NCBI GenBank assembly: GCA_009699665.1
Contig: WLNS01000002.1
Span: 1-38,351 of the forward strand
DNA length: 38,351 nt
Direction: 5' to 3'
Origin: Actinomycetota bacterium
Lineage (GTDB): Bacteria > Actinomycetota > Actinomycetes > Actinomycetales > Microbacteriaceae
A program made the position numbers and the translations under genes. The first letter of the stretch is position 1; each line of letters starts with the position of its first letter. The notes below the pieces were generated by a model. That model was given only the letters and a program-made list of their open reading frames with translations. It did no database searches and was not told the DNA's origin. Shown here one piece after another: positions 17,854-26,255 of this stretch.

Positions 17854-18288
17854 GTGGACGAAGACCAGCCGATCTTTACCATTTCGATGGCGGCCGAACT
17901 TGCTGCCATGCACCCCCAAACGCTGCGCCAGTATGACCGTCTCGGCCTCGTTCAACCCACGCGAACGGCGGGGCAGTCGCGCCGATACTCCATGCGCGAC
18001 GTTGTGCAATTGCGCGAGGTCGCTGGGCTCAGCGCCGAGGGGGTGAGCCTCGAGGGCATCCGCCGCGTGTTGGAACTAGAAAATGATGTCGCATCGCTTC
18101 GCGCCCGCGTGCGTCAACTCGAGACGGCTCTGGCCGACTCACTGCTCGCTCAGCCCGGTCGACGGGTCTTTGCAGCCGGTTCGGCGGGCGAGGTGCAGAC
18201 CCTGCGCACGGGCCAGCGCGTGCGACGCGCCACCGAGGTGGTGCGCTGGAATCCCCTGCGCCGCATCGAAGAGGGAGGCTCACGATGA
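17854..18288 (+). CDS. hspR: Heat-shock repressor HspR (MerR family)
   Basis: HspR is a MerR-family repressor that binds HAIR sites and uses DnaK as co-repressor in other actinobacteria. The DNA-binding region is at about residues 8-75: FTISMAAELAAMHPQTLRQYDRLGLVQPTRTAGQSRRYS, quoted here by its conserved HPQTLRxYDRLGLV core. A coiled coil follows (LENDVASLRARVRQLETAL), and the basic C-terminal tail is longer than in plain MerR proteins. The start is GTG with GGGGAGA upstream. It overlaps clpB by four bases. Its targets include the two HAIR operators before dnaK, giving feedback control of its own operon. Confidence 0.94.
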   Translation: MDEDQPIFTISMAAELAAMHPQTLRQYDRLGLVQPTRTAGQSRRYSMRDVVQLREVAGLSAEGVSLEGIRRVLELENDVASLRARVRQLETALADSLLAQPGRRVFAAGSAGEVQTLRTGQRVRRATEVVRWNPLRRIEEGGSR

Positions 18289-20432
18289 ACCCGCAATCCC
18301 CGCAAGAAGAGCCGAAAAGTGCTCTCGAACAGTTTGGGATAAACCTCACCGAGCGAGCCCGAAACGGCAAGCTCGATCCCGTGATCGGCCGTGACGCCGA
18401 AATCAGACGGGTGAGCCAAGTGCTGACCAGACGAACGAAGAACAACCCCGTGCTGATTGGTGAACCCGGCGTGGGTAAGACTGCCGTGGTCGAGGGCCTG
18501 GCCCAGCGCATTGTCGCGGGAGACGTGGCCGAGAGCCTCAAGGACAAGCAGCTCGTCGCTCTGGACATTGGTGCCCTGATTGCTGGCGCAAAATTTCGGG
18601 GCGAGTTTGAGGAACGCCTCAAGGCAGTGCTCGCGGAAATCGACGCCTCCGACGGGCAGATCATCACGTTTATTGACGAGTTGCACACGTTGATGGGCGC
18701 CGGCGGCGGAGAGGGCTCGGTGGCAGCAGCCAACATGCTCAAACCCATGCTGGCCCGCGGCGAGCTGCGGCTGATCGGGGCGACCACGCTCGACGAGTAC
18801 CGCCAGTTCATTGAGAAGGATGGGGCGCTCGAGCGTCGCTTTCAGCAGGTCTTCGTGGGCGAGCCGAGCGTCGAAGACACGATTGCTATTTTGCGCGGAC
18901 TCAAGGAGCGTTATGAGGCGCACCACAAGGTGGCCATCGCCGATAATGCCCTCGTGGCCGCGGCGTCGCTGAGCAACCGATACATCACCTCACGTCAGCT
19001 GCCCGATAAGGCCATCGACCTGATCGATGAGGCGGCGAGCCGACTTCGCATGGAGATCGATTCGGCACCGGTAGAGATCGACGAGCTTCGCCGAGGCGTT
19101 GATCGGCTCAAGCTCGAAGAGTTGGCGCTCAAGAAAGAAAAAGACGACGCCTCCAAGCAGCGATTGGTCAAACTGCGAGAAGACTTGGCTGAGCGCGAAA
19201 GCAAGCTCGGTGAGCTCGATGCCCGCTGGCAGACCGAGCGCGCCGCACTCAACCGTGTGGGCGACCTCAAGGGACGCCTCGATGCAGCGCGCATCCAGGC
19301 CGATCGGGCGCAGCGCGAGGGCAACCTCGAGGCAGCATCGCGACTGCTGTACGGCGAAATTCCCGAACTCGAGAGCGAAGTAGCGGCAGCCGAGAAGGCC
19401 GAGTCGGACACGCCCCTGATGGTGAGCGACCAGGTCACGGCAGCCGAGATTGCTTCGGTTATCGCCGCGTGGACCGGCATCCCGGTCGACCGTCTGACAC
19501 AGGGCGAGACAGAGAAATTGCTGAACCTTGAAGCGGAGATCGGCAAGCGCCTGATTGGCCAGAAGAAGGCCGTGCGGGCAGTCGCCGAGTCGGTGCGCCG
19601 TTCGCGCGCGGGCATCAGCGATCCTGATCGTCCTACCGGGTCATTCCTATTCCTGGGTCCGACGGGCGTGGGCAAGACCGAGTTGGCCAAGGCGCTTGCC
19701 GAGGTTCTCTTTGACGACGAAAAAGCCATGATTCGCATCGACATGAGCGAGTACGGCGAGAAGTTTGCCGTTTCGCGCCTGGTGGGTGCGCCTCCCGGAT
19801 ACGTGGGATATGAGCAGGGCGGACAGCTGACCGAGGCAGTGCGACGGAGACCCTATTCTGTGGTCTTGTTCGATGAGGTCGAGAAGGCCCATCCCGAGGT
19901 GTTCGACCTTCTGCTTCAAGTGCTCGACGACGGTCGCCTCACCGACGGACAGGGACGCACGGTCGATTTTCGCAACGTCATCATGATCCTCACCTCGAAT
20001 CTGGGCAGCCAGTATCTCGTAGATCCGGAACTGTCCGAGGACGACAAAGAGCAAGCAGTGCAGAGTCTTGTGCGCCAGGCCTTCAAACCGGAGTTTGTCA
20101 ATCGTCTTGATGACATCGTCGTGTTTCAGGCGCTGAGCCAAACCGATCTGGGGTCGATCGTCGAGCTCTACATTGATCGCATGCAGACCCGGCTTGCGGA
20201 TCGCCGTCTTGACCTTGCCGTCACTCCGTCGGCCCGCACGTGGTTGGCCGAGCGAGGCTATGACCCGATCTATGGGGCCCGTCCGCTGCGGCGACTCATG
20301 CAACATGAGATCGACGATAAGTTGGCGACTGCCCTGCTGGCCGGAACCGTTCGTGATGGCGATATGGTCACGGTCGACCTCGCCGAGGACGGCCTTACTC
20401 TCGTATCGAACGGCCCGACGCCGACGCCATGA
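18285..20432 (+). CDS. clpB: ClpB disaggregase lacking the Clp N-domain
   Basis: ClpB is a hexameric AAA+ machine that pulls proteins out of aggregates together with DnaK. The first AAA module has Walker A GEPGVGKT (59-66) and FIDELHTLMGAGG. The coiled-coil M-domain spans about 260-385. The second module has Walker A GPTGVGKT (about 458-465), the pore loop GAPPGYVGYE and VLFDEVEKAHPEVFD. The protein begins at SALEQFGINLTERARNGKLDPVIGR, the linker just before the first AAA domain, so the roughly 145-residue N-domain found in most ClpB is missing: 715 residues instead of about 860. No in-frame upstream sequence encodes it, because hspR overlaps the start. Confidence 0.95.
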   Translation: MNPQSPQEEPKSALEQFGINLTERARNGKLDPVIGRDAEIRRVSQVLTRRTKNNPVLIGEPGVGKTAVVEGLAQRIVAGDVAESLKDKQLVALDIGALIAGAKFRGEFEERLKAVLAEIDASDGQIITFIDELHTLMGAGGGEGSVAAANMLKPMLARGELRLIGATTLDEYRQFIEKDGALERRFQQVFVGEPSVEDTIAILRGLKERYEAHHKVAIADNALVAAASLSNRYITSRQLPDKAIDLIDEAASRLRMEIDSAPVEIDELRRGVDRLKLEELALKKEKDDASKQRLVKLREDLAERESKLGELDARWQTERAALNRVGDLKGRLDAARIQADRAQREGNLEAASRLLYGEIPELESEVAAAEKAESDTPLMVSDQVTAAEIASVIAAWTGIPVDRLTQGETEKLLNLEAEIGKRLIGQKKAVRAVAESVRRSRAGISDPDRPTGSFLFLGPTGVGKTELAKALAEVLFDDEKAMIRIDMSEYGEKFAVSRLVGAPPGYVGYEQGGQLTEAVRRRPYSVVLFDEVEKAHPEVFDLLLQVLDDGRLTDGQGRTVDFRNVIMILTSNLGSQYLVDPELSEDDKEQAVQSLVRQAFKPEFVNRLDDIVVFQALSQTDLGSIVELYIDRMQTRLADRRLDLAVTPSARTWLAERGYDPIYGARPLRRLMQHEIDDKLATALLAGTVRDGDMVTVDLAEDGLTLVSNGPTPTP

Positions 20433-21024
20433 CAACCACGTCGATTGCCTTACGACTGACCCCGTTGTGAGAAACGTCGCGCGTGCGCAGGCCGATTTCT
20501 GACACGACCAGATTCGCCGCCGTAAAAGCGTTGGTCAATTCTTCTGTCGTGGGCAGAACGTCGGCATCCTGAGGTCCGCCGACGCCGTCCGTGAGGTTTT
20601 CGCGGGCGTGCCATACGCCAAACAGCGTGCCACCGGCAACGAGCTGGCGACCGGCATTGACAATAGCGGCAGCAAGCTCGGGGGCGGGAATCTGCAGGTA
20701 AGCAATGACCACGAGGTCTACCGGCGCGAGCAAGAAATCCTAATTCGAGTTTGCCTCAGCAACGTGGCCGTGAAAACGATTGCCGAGGCTGAGTTCTGCT
20801 GCACGTTCCAGAGACTTGCTCACCGCCACGCGGGAAAAGTCGAGGTTCTCGGCCACCCAGCCGCGCTGCGCAAACCAGAGAGCGTGTCGGCCCTCACCGC
20901 CAGCCACGTCGACCATACGGCCCGCCGGCAGAGCAGAGAGGTACTCCTCAACAAAAGTGTTCGGCTGCGGTGACCAGACCGACTCAACGGTGGCGTAACG
21001 GTCATCCCATTCGCGGGCATCCAT
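20395..21024 (-). pseudogene. Class I SAM-dependent methyltransferase interrupted by an in-frame TAG
   Basis: The reading frame from the ATG at 21024 encodes a small SAM-dependent methyltransferase. WDDRYATVESVWSPQPNTFV is followed by the SAM-binding motif MVDVAGGEGRHALWFAQRGW. After codon 94 a TAG (20742-20740) interrupts it. The same frame then continues with PVDLVVIAYLQIPAPELAAAI, which is motif II/III of the same family, on to a normal stop at 20395. Read through, the protein would be 209 residues, the usual size. A single CAG-to-TAG change would explain it. The 3' end overlaps the end of clpB by 38 bases on the opposite strand. It starts 15 bases after the rhodanese lipoprotein stop. It is either a recent pseudogene or a sequencing error. 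Confidence 0.8.
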
Positions 21025-21039
21025 GATGGCGTTTGGCCG

Positions 21040-21429
21040 CTAGCCGGTGACGACGGTGAGGCCGGTGGTCTTCGCCGCCTCATCAACACTGCCGAGGTTT
21101 TGGACGTTGGTGAATCCCATGCTCGCCATCATGTCGAGGGCCTGGCCGGCGAGATTGCCCGAGCGGCAGTAGACCACGTAGTGAGCCGCCTTGTCGAGCA
21201 CGCCGATAGCCTGCATGAATTCCTCGCCCTGCCAGTTGATATTCACGGCACCCGCAAGATGGCCGGCGGCAAAGTTCTCCGGCGTGCCCACGTCGATAAC
21301 AATCGTGTCGGCGGTGAAGTCGATGGCGGCCATGGGCGCGTTACTTCCGGTTGGCGCACAGGCGCTGAGGCCAAATCCCGCCGCGCCGAGGGTTGCGGCG
21401 ATCGCCAACGCGGTGATGATTCGCTTCAT
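21040..21429 (-). CDS. Rhodanese-like lipoprotein
   Basis: This is a secreted, lipid-anchored single-domain rhodanese of 129 residues. The signal peptide ends in the lipobox LSAC, with the lipidated cysteine at about residue 24. The rhodanese domain has VIDVGTPENFAAGHLAGAVNI and the catalytic loop YCRSGNLAGQA, with the persulfide-carrying cysteine at about 88. It would move sulfane sulfur at the outer face of the membrane. It is divergent from the CstR-like regulator, sharing a 61-base control region that contains a probable operator, which ties it to reactive-sulfur handling. GAGAGG lies before the ATG. Confidence 0.9.
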   Translation of the reverse strand: MKRIITALAIAATLGAAGFGLSACAPTGSNAPMAAIDFTADTIVIDVGTPENFAAGHLAGAVNINWQGEEFMQAIGVLDKAAHYVVYCRSGNLAGQALDMMASMGFTNVQNLGSVDEAAKTTGLTVVTG

Positions 21430-21445
21430 TTAGGTTATCCTCTCG

Positions 21446-21461
21446 ATACCCCCTAGGGTAT
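21446..21461. promoter_or_regulatory. CsoR/CstR-type operator between rhodanese and regulator genes
   Basis: ATACCC, four bases (CCTA), GGGTAT is a perfect inverted repeat of the G/C-tract kind bound by CsoR-family repressors. It overlaps TATACT (21459-21464), a good -10 for the rightward sulfur operon, and sits between both divergent starts. A bound regulator could therefore shut both directions. Confidence 0.75.
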
Positions 21462-21490
21462 ACTCAGTCTATACCCACGAAAGGTGAATC

Positions 21491-21748
21491 ATGAGACTAC
21501 CTGCCGAAGAACTAAAAAAAGCTCGCAACCGGCTCGTTCGTGTGCAGGGTCAAATTGGCGGCCTCGTGCGCATGATCGACGAAGGTCGCGACTGCACTGA
21601 GATTCTCACTCAGCTGGCTGCCGCGAGCACGGCACTGGATCGCGCCGGGTTCAACATTATTGCCACCGGAATGAGTCACTGTGGTACCGGTCCCGAGGGC
21701 GACATGAATCGCGATGCTCTCGAAAAAGCCTTCATGTCGATGGCGTAG
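21491..21748 (+). CDS. CsoR/FrmR family repressor, CstR-like (persulfide-sensing)
   Basis: This 85-residue all-helical regulator of the DUF156 family begins LPAEELKKARNRLVRVQGQIGGLVRMI. The conserved cysteines are C35 (GRDC) and C64 (SHCG), 29 residues apart as in both CsoR and CstR. Copper-sensing CsoR also needs a histidine four residues before the second cysteine; here that position is glycine (G60). Loss of this ligand, with two rhodanese genes and a CoA-disulfide reductase as neighbours, points to a persulfide sensor like Staphylococcus CstR, which forms di- or trisulfide bridges between the two cysteines. H63 next to C64 leaves some doubt about metal binding. AAAGG precedes the ATG. Confidence 0.88.
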   Translation: MRLPAEELKKARNRLVRVQGQIGGLVRMIDEGRDCTEILTQLAAASTALDRAGFNIIATGMSHCGTGPEGDMNRDALEKAFMSMA

Positions 21749-21790
21749 CGAGCCAGACACATCCGACGCAAAAAAGGAGAGGTGAAAACC

Positions 21791-23449
21791 GTGAAGACAA
21801 TCATTATCGGTGGGGTGGCCGGCGGCATGTCGGCAGCGACGCGTCTGCGCCGACTCGACGAGCACGCCGACATTACGGTCTACGAACAGGGCCCCCACGT
21901 GTCGTTTGCGAACTGCGGCCTGCCTTATTTCATTGGCGACGTTATTGCGCAAGAACAGAGCCTGCTCGTGCAAACCCCCGACGCGCTGTTGCGTCGATTT
22001 CGACTCTCGGTCAAGGTCAACACTCGTGTGGTGCAGATCGACCTGGCATCGCGCACCATCACCGCACGTGATGTACTCACCGGAGAAGAACTCAGCGATA
22101 CCTATGACGCGCTCATTCTCTCGCCGGGTGCCCATCCCCGCGTGCTCGACATTCCGGGGGCTGAGCGCGCCTTCTCGCTTCGCGATGTGCCTGACGCGGT
22201 TCGCATTAAAAGCGCGATCGACGAAAAACAAGCCACGACGGCGGTTATTCTCGGCGGCGGATTTATCGGCGTTGAAATGGCAGAGAACCTGCGGCACCGC
22301 GGGCTGCACGTCACGATTGTGCAGTCGGGTCACACAATTTTGCCGCAGTTCGATCCCGAAATGATTGAGCCTTTTCACGCGTCGCTGCGCGCCAATGGCG
22401 TGAATATTATTCTGGGCCGAACCGCGACCGAGATTACCCACGATGAGGTTGTGCTCACCGACGGCAATCGCCTCCCGGCCGACCTCGTGATTTCGTCTAT
22501 CGGGGTGGTGGCTGATGTCGTGCTGGCCGAAGAAGCCGGATTGCGGTTATCTCCCGCGGGCGGCATCTGGGTCGATGAGAATCATCGCACCAGCGACCCC
22601 GCTATTTACGCTGTTGGTGACGCTGCGGCCAAACACAGTGACCTCACTGGCCAGGATCAGATGGTGTGGCTGGCAAACCTCGCCAACCGACATGGTCGTG
22701 CAGTTGCCGATGTCATTGCGGGAAAGCCCAGCCCGGAACACGCCAGTCAGGGAACGGGCATTATTGGAGCCTTTGGAATGGTCGTCGCCGTGACGGGCCT
22801 GACCGAAAAGGCCGCCCTCGGTGCGGGAATACCGATTCTGGTGGCTCACGCGCATCCGAGCTCTCACGCGGGCTACTACCCGGGCGCGGCGACCCTGGCT
22901 CTCAAAATTGTTTTCGCGCCCGACACGGGCCGCATTCTCGGGGCCCAAGCAATGGGAACCGATGGAGCAGATAAGCGCATCGACGTCTTGGCCACCGCAA
23001 TCTATGCCGGGCTCACCGTTGATGACCTGATGAACCTCGAGTTGGCCTACGCCCCCCAGTTTGGATCGGCCAAAGACGCCGTCAACCAGCTCGGCTATGT
23101 CGCAAATAATGTGTGGCATAAGCGAACACCGAGTGTGCAATGGCATGAACTCGACGCGCGCCTTGCCGAAGGCGCGACCCTGATTGACGTGCGAACGTCG
23201 GCTGAAAACGAAGCGGGCGATATTCCGGGCGCAATTCTGATACCGGTGGATGAACTGCGATCGCGCCTCGACGAGATTCCTGACGGCGAGGTCATTGTGC
23301 ACTGTCGGGTGGGCCAGCGCGGACATACCGCCGCCCAGGTGCTGCTGCAGAACGGCAAGAATGCCCATAACCTTGACGGAGGTTGGCTTACCTGGCGCGC
23401 TGGCATGGACGCTCGCGGGCGCGCACAATCGATGCTCACTCAGCAATAA
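21791..23449 (+). CDS. CoA-disulfide reductase / rhodanese fusion (CoADR-Rhd)
   Basis: This flavoprotein is expected to reduce CoA persulfide, polysulfide or CoA disulfide with NAD(P)H. The pyridine-nucleotide-disulfide oxidoreductase part begins KTIIIGGVAGGMSAATRLRR (FAD site) and has SFANCGLPYFIG, with the single active cysteine at about 42. ILGGGFIGVEMAENL is the NAD(P) site, and the FAD-binding YAVGDAA lies near residue 277. From about residue 450 a rhodanese domain follows with VHCRVGQRGHTA, active cysteine near 505. The total of 552 residues fits CoADR-Rhd fusions. The GTG at 21791 gives the standard N-terminus; a GTG three codons earlier lies too close to the ribosome site. It follows the CstR-like gene by 42 bases in one operon. 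Confidence 0.93.
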   Translation: MKTIIIGGVAGGMSAATRLRRLDEHADITVYEQGPHVSFANCGLPYFIGDVIAQEQSLLVQTPDALLRRFRLSVKVNTRVVQIDLASRTITARDVLTGEELSDTYDALILSPGAHPRVLDIPGAERAFSLRDVPDAVRIKSAIDEKQATTAVILGGGFIGVEMAENLRHRGLHVTIVQSGHTILPQFDPEMIEPFHASLRANGVNIILGRTATEITHDEVVLTDGNRLPADLVISSIGVVADVVLAEEAGLRLSPAGGIWVDENHRTSDPAIYAVGDAAAKHSDLTGQDQMVWLANLANRHGRAVADVIAGKPSPEHASQGTGIIGAFGMVVAVTGLTEKAALGAGIPILVAHAHPSSHAGYYPGAATLALKIVFAPDTGRILGAQAMGTDGADKRIDVLATAIYAGLTVDDLMNLELAYAPQFGSAKDAVNQLGYVANNVWHKRTPSVQWHELDARLAEGATLIDVRTSAENEAGDIPGAILIPVDELRSRLDEIPDGEVIVHCRVGQRGHTAAQVLLQNGKNAHNLDGGWLTWRAGMDARGRAQSMLTQQ

Positions 23450-23494
23450 CCGACCACGAAACCCGGCGAACAAACCCAACGAAAGGAAAACTAC

Positions 23495-23614
23495 ATGTGC
23501 AAGCGCGTTGAATGTGACAAGTGTGGCAAGCCCACCTGGGAAGGCTGCGGAGAGCACATCGAAGAGGCACTCGAGGGCGTTGCCCCCGCAGACCGCTGCC
23601 AGTGCGAGAAGTAA
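23495..23614 (+). CDS. 39-residue cysteine-rich protein
   Basis: This very small frame starts at ATG 23495 with AAAGG nine bases upstream and ends TAA at 23614. It has six cysteines (2, 7, 10, 18, 35, 37) and one histidine. CDKCGKP and CQC look like paired metal or thiol sites, so a zinc-ribbon-like fold is possible. It begins 45 bases after the CoA-disulfide reductase gene, on the same strand, with a good ribosome site, and ends just before a convergent gene. I recall similar short cysteine-rich frames in other bacteria, but I know of no function. A role as a persulfide or metal carrier is inference from context. Confidence 0.75.
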   Translation: MCKRVECDKCGKPTWEGCGEHIEEALEGVAPADRCQCEK

Positions 23615-23628
23615 TCTGACGCCGCGAC

Positions 23629-25137
23629 CTACTTCGGAAGTGTCAGGATTCCATCCAGGCGTCGAGCAACGCTTGAATCTGCGTCGCGGAGTTCTTCGGG
23701 AAGAATGAAATCAGGAGCGTCTTGCCAAGCGAGAGGCCGAAGGAATCGGCGCATTGCTGTGATGCCCACAGACGTGTGAATTGTGTTTGTAGACGGCCAC
23801 GGTCCACCGTGGTGTTGCGCCCAACTAACCCGCACTCCCGTGGGGAAGCCATTGAAGACCAGTCGCCCGGCCCGCGGTTTCACTACATTGACGAGCTCAC
23901 GGACGAAGTCTGCGTCGTCGGTCTGATAATGAATCGACGCTGTCAATGACGAGGGAATGTTCTCAAGTGCCGCAAACAAGTCGCTATTTCCCTCGTAACG
24001 CACCGCCATTATTAGTGGCCCGAATGCCTCCTCGGCGTGACCGGGCGTGAGGTCAGAGGCCGCCACGCTAAGAATGGTTGGTGAGACAAAGAATCCCTCG
24101 GCGCCTGGCGCTTGGCCCTCAGCGACGACAGAGACGCCTGATTCGGTTGACATGCGCAGTCTGGCACCCGCGTAGGAGTCATGCACCCGTTCGTTCAAGA
24201 GGACGGCGGCGTCTGCCTCGACGAACTTCGCAGCAAGATCAGTCAAAAATGCATCGCCCAACTCGCCTGTGGGAATGAATGCGAACCCGGGCTTCGTACA
24301 CAGCTGTCCGGAAGAAGCTATGACGGACGTGGCAAGCCCCGTAGCAATCTCGTCGGATCGGGCTAAGAGCGCGGCTGAGGTTATAACGAGCGGATTCATA
24401 CTGGAGAGCTCGCCATAAAACGGGATGGGCTCATCCCGCATGTCGATGATGGCTTGAAGGCGCTTACCCGTGTCTAGTGAACCAGTAAAACCAACGGCGC
24501 TAATGGCGGGTTCCGCAACCAGGGCAGCACCGGCTTTTTGCCCATAAACGATGCCTATTGTTCCGTCAGGTGCGCCAAACTCGCGGCAGGCCCGTTCCAT
24601 AGTTGCGAAAACTGCTGCGCATGTCAGTGGGTGCGCACTATGGGCCTTGGCGACGACGGCATTTCCGGCCGCGAGAGCAGAGGCCGTGTCTCCACCCGGA
24701 ACGCTGAATGCAAAGGGGAAGTTACTCGAGCCAAACACCGCGACCGCGCCCAGAGGAACAAGGAGCCGTCGCACGTCTGGACCGGGCCCGAGGGGAGTTG
24801 TTCCGGCGTGATCGATGGCAACCTCAAGAAAGCTTCCTTCACGGACGGCTTCTGAAAACAACTGAAATTGGAAGACGGTCCTCGTCAACTCACCGTTCAG
24901 CCGGACATCTGTCAAACCCGTCTCGGCCATTGCCGTGGGGATGAGGACTTCACGGTCTGCTTCGAGTGCTGCGGCAATGGCGTCGAGTAGGTCGGCGCGA
25001 CGAAGGCGGCCAATTGCGGCCAGCTCCTTTGCCGCAGTCGCGGCACGGTGTGAAATAGCGGCGACTTCCGCGTCACTCGTGACCGCCAAATCTGTCGCCT
25101 CAGTTGCTCCGGTTCTCGGGTTTGTTGTCGTAATCAC
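23629..25137 (-). CDS. Aldehyde dehydrogenase, alpha-ketoglutarate semialdehyde dehydrogenase type
   Basis: This NAD(P)-dependent aldehyde dehydrogenase of 502 residues resembles the 2,5-dioxovalerate (alpha-ketoglutarate semialdehyde) dehydrogenases that finish oxidative pentose and sugar-acid routes by making 2-oxoglutarate. FGSSNFPFAFSVPGGDTASALAAG (conserved NFPFAFS) and FTGSLDTGKRL are cofactor-site motifs. YGELSSMNP carries the general base glutamate (about 242). SSGQLCTKPGF carries the catalytic cysteine (about 279); QLCTKPG is characteristic of this subfamily. The GTG start has AAGAAAGAG upstream. It is the last gene of the minus-strand catabolic operon, following lacI after 53 bases. 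Confidence 0.88.
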   Translation of the reverse strand: MITTTNPRTGATEATDLAVTSDAEVAAISHRAATAAKELAAIGRLRRADLLDAIAAALEADREVLIPTAMAETGLTDVRLNGELTRTVFQFQLFSEAVREGSFLEVAIDHAGTTPLGPGPDVRRLLVPLGAVAVFGSSNFPFAFSVPGGDTASALAAGNAVVAKAHSAHPLTCAAVFATMERACREFGAPDGTIGIVYGQKAGAALVAEPAISAVGFTGSLDTGKRLQAIIDMRDEPIPFYGELSSMNPLVITSAALLARSDEIATGLATSVIASSGQLCTKPGFAFIPTGELGDAFLTDLAAKFVEADAAVLLNERVHDSYAGARLRMSTESGVSVVAEGQAPGAEGFFVSPTILSVAASDLTPGHAEEAFGPLIMAVRYEGNSDLFAALENIPSSLTASIHYQTDDADFVRELVNVVKPRAGRLVFNGFPTGVRVSWAQHHGGPWPSTNTIHTSVGITAMRRFLRPLAWQDAPDFILPEELRDADSSVARRLDGILTLPK

Positions 25138-25190
25138 AGTGAACTCTTTCTTCTTTGAGTGAAGGGGAATGCTGAGGAAGATCTCATGAA

Positions 25191-26255
25191 TTAGGCACTT
25201 TCGCGCGAAATAATGTCGAAGCCTAAATCGCGAACGACTCGGCCCGGAGTCTTTCGACGTGAGGCCATTGCCTTCAACAGAATCTCTGCGGCCGCCCTGC
25301 CAACGTCCTTGTTTGGTGTAAGTACGGTCGTGAGTGAGGGGGAGAGGTGTTTGGCAAGGTCAAAGTCGCCGAGACCGGTCACCCCAATCCGGCCGGGCAC
25401 GTCGATGCCACGTGACACAAATTCGAGGATGGCGCCCTCAGCAAACACGTCACTAGAACACACAAGAAGGTCAGTCTCAGGATGGCGCATCAAGACCTCA
25501 CGAGCCAGATAGCGGCCTGCTTCAATACTGATGCCGAGGTCCTCAGTGTTTACGAACCGGAGAGGCTCGCCCGGCAACTTGGTGGTCACGGCTTCTTGAA
25601 ATCCACGGAGACGTTCGTTAGCGCGCTCATCCACATCACGAAGCCAACCGGCGAAGGTTGGATGTTTGAATCCTTTGGTGATGCGCGATTCTGTAAGTAC
25701 TCGAATAGCCTGACTGTTTGAGAATCCGACGAGGGAGTCGATGGGTTTTCCCGACAGAGTGAGCGTCTCAATAATGGGAATGTTGGCCTTTGACAGCATT
25801 TGTCTGGCGAGTCGCGTGTGGCTCGTTCCCGTCAGCACCATTCCGTCTGGACGGCGACCGAGGAAGGCGCGAATCATCTCTTCTTCGGGCTCCGGATCGT
25901 ATCCGGTCGTACCGACGAACAGGTGGTATCCGTTGGGGGACAGCGTCTCGTCAAGCCCACTGAGGACGTCGGTAAAGATAGTGCCTACGAGGTTGGGGAC
26001 GAGCGCGCCTACCGTCATGCTGCGATTAGAAGCGAGATTACGGGCGGTCATGTTGGGAACGTAACCAGTGGACTGAACAGCTTTTTGAACGGTGACGAGC
26101 GTTTGCTCGCTCACCTGTTCAGGTGTCCGAAGTGCGCGAGAGACGGTTTGCGCAGACACACCCGCGAGTTCGGCAACTTCGGCAAGCGTTACCGACTGGG
26201 TCGACCGGCGGCTCGTCTTGCCAGCACTTTTTGGGCGAACAACCGGGTCACTCAT
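25191..26255 (-). CDS. LacI family transcriptional regulator
   Basis: This sugar-responsive repressor has 354 residues. The N-terminal helix-turn-helix is at about residues 22-45 (VTLAEVAELAGVSAQTVSRAL), followed by the hinge GYVPNMTARNLASNRS. The periplasmic-binding-protein-like effector domain ends in TGLGDFDLAKHLSPSLTTV. I chose the ATG at 26255, which overlaps the stop of the upstream FAH-family gene in ATGA; an upstream frame would add 18 unlikely residues. Its probable operator is the palindrome at 34665-34676 between the catabolic genes and the transporter. Being encoded within the operon, it should be subject to its own control. Confidence 0.92.
   Translation of the reverse strand: MSDPVVRPKSAGKTSRRSTQSVTLAEVAELAGVSAQTVSRALRTPEQVSEQTLVTVQKAVQSTGYVPNMTARNLASNRSMTVGALVPNLVGTIFTDVLSGLDETLSPNGYHLFVGTTGYDPEPEEEMIRAFLGRRPDGMVLTGTSHTRLARQMLSKANIPIIETLTLSGKPIDSLVGFSNSQAIRVLTESRITKGFKHPTFAGWLRDVDERANERLRGFQEAVTTKLPGEPLRFVNTEDLGISIEAGRYLAREVLMRHPETDLLVCSSDVFAEGAILEFVSRGIDVPGRIGVTGLGDFDLAKHLSPSLTTVLTPNKDVGRAAAEILLKAMASRRKTPGRVVRDLGFDIISRESA

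Noticed and set aside
21512..23557. Minus-strand open frames of 309 and 336 codons opposite the CstR-like and CoA-disulfide reductase genes
   Set aside because: They mirror the codon bias of strongly supported plus-strand genes and show no protein family features.
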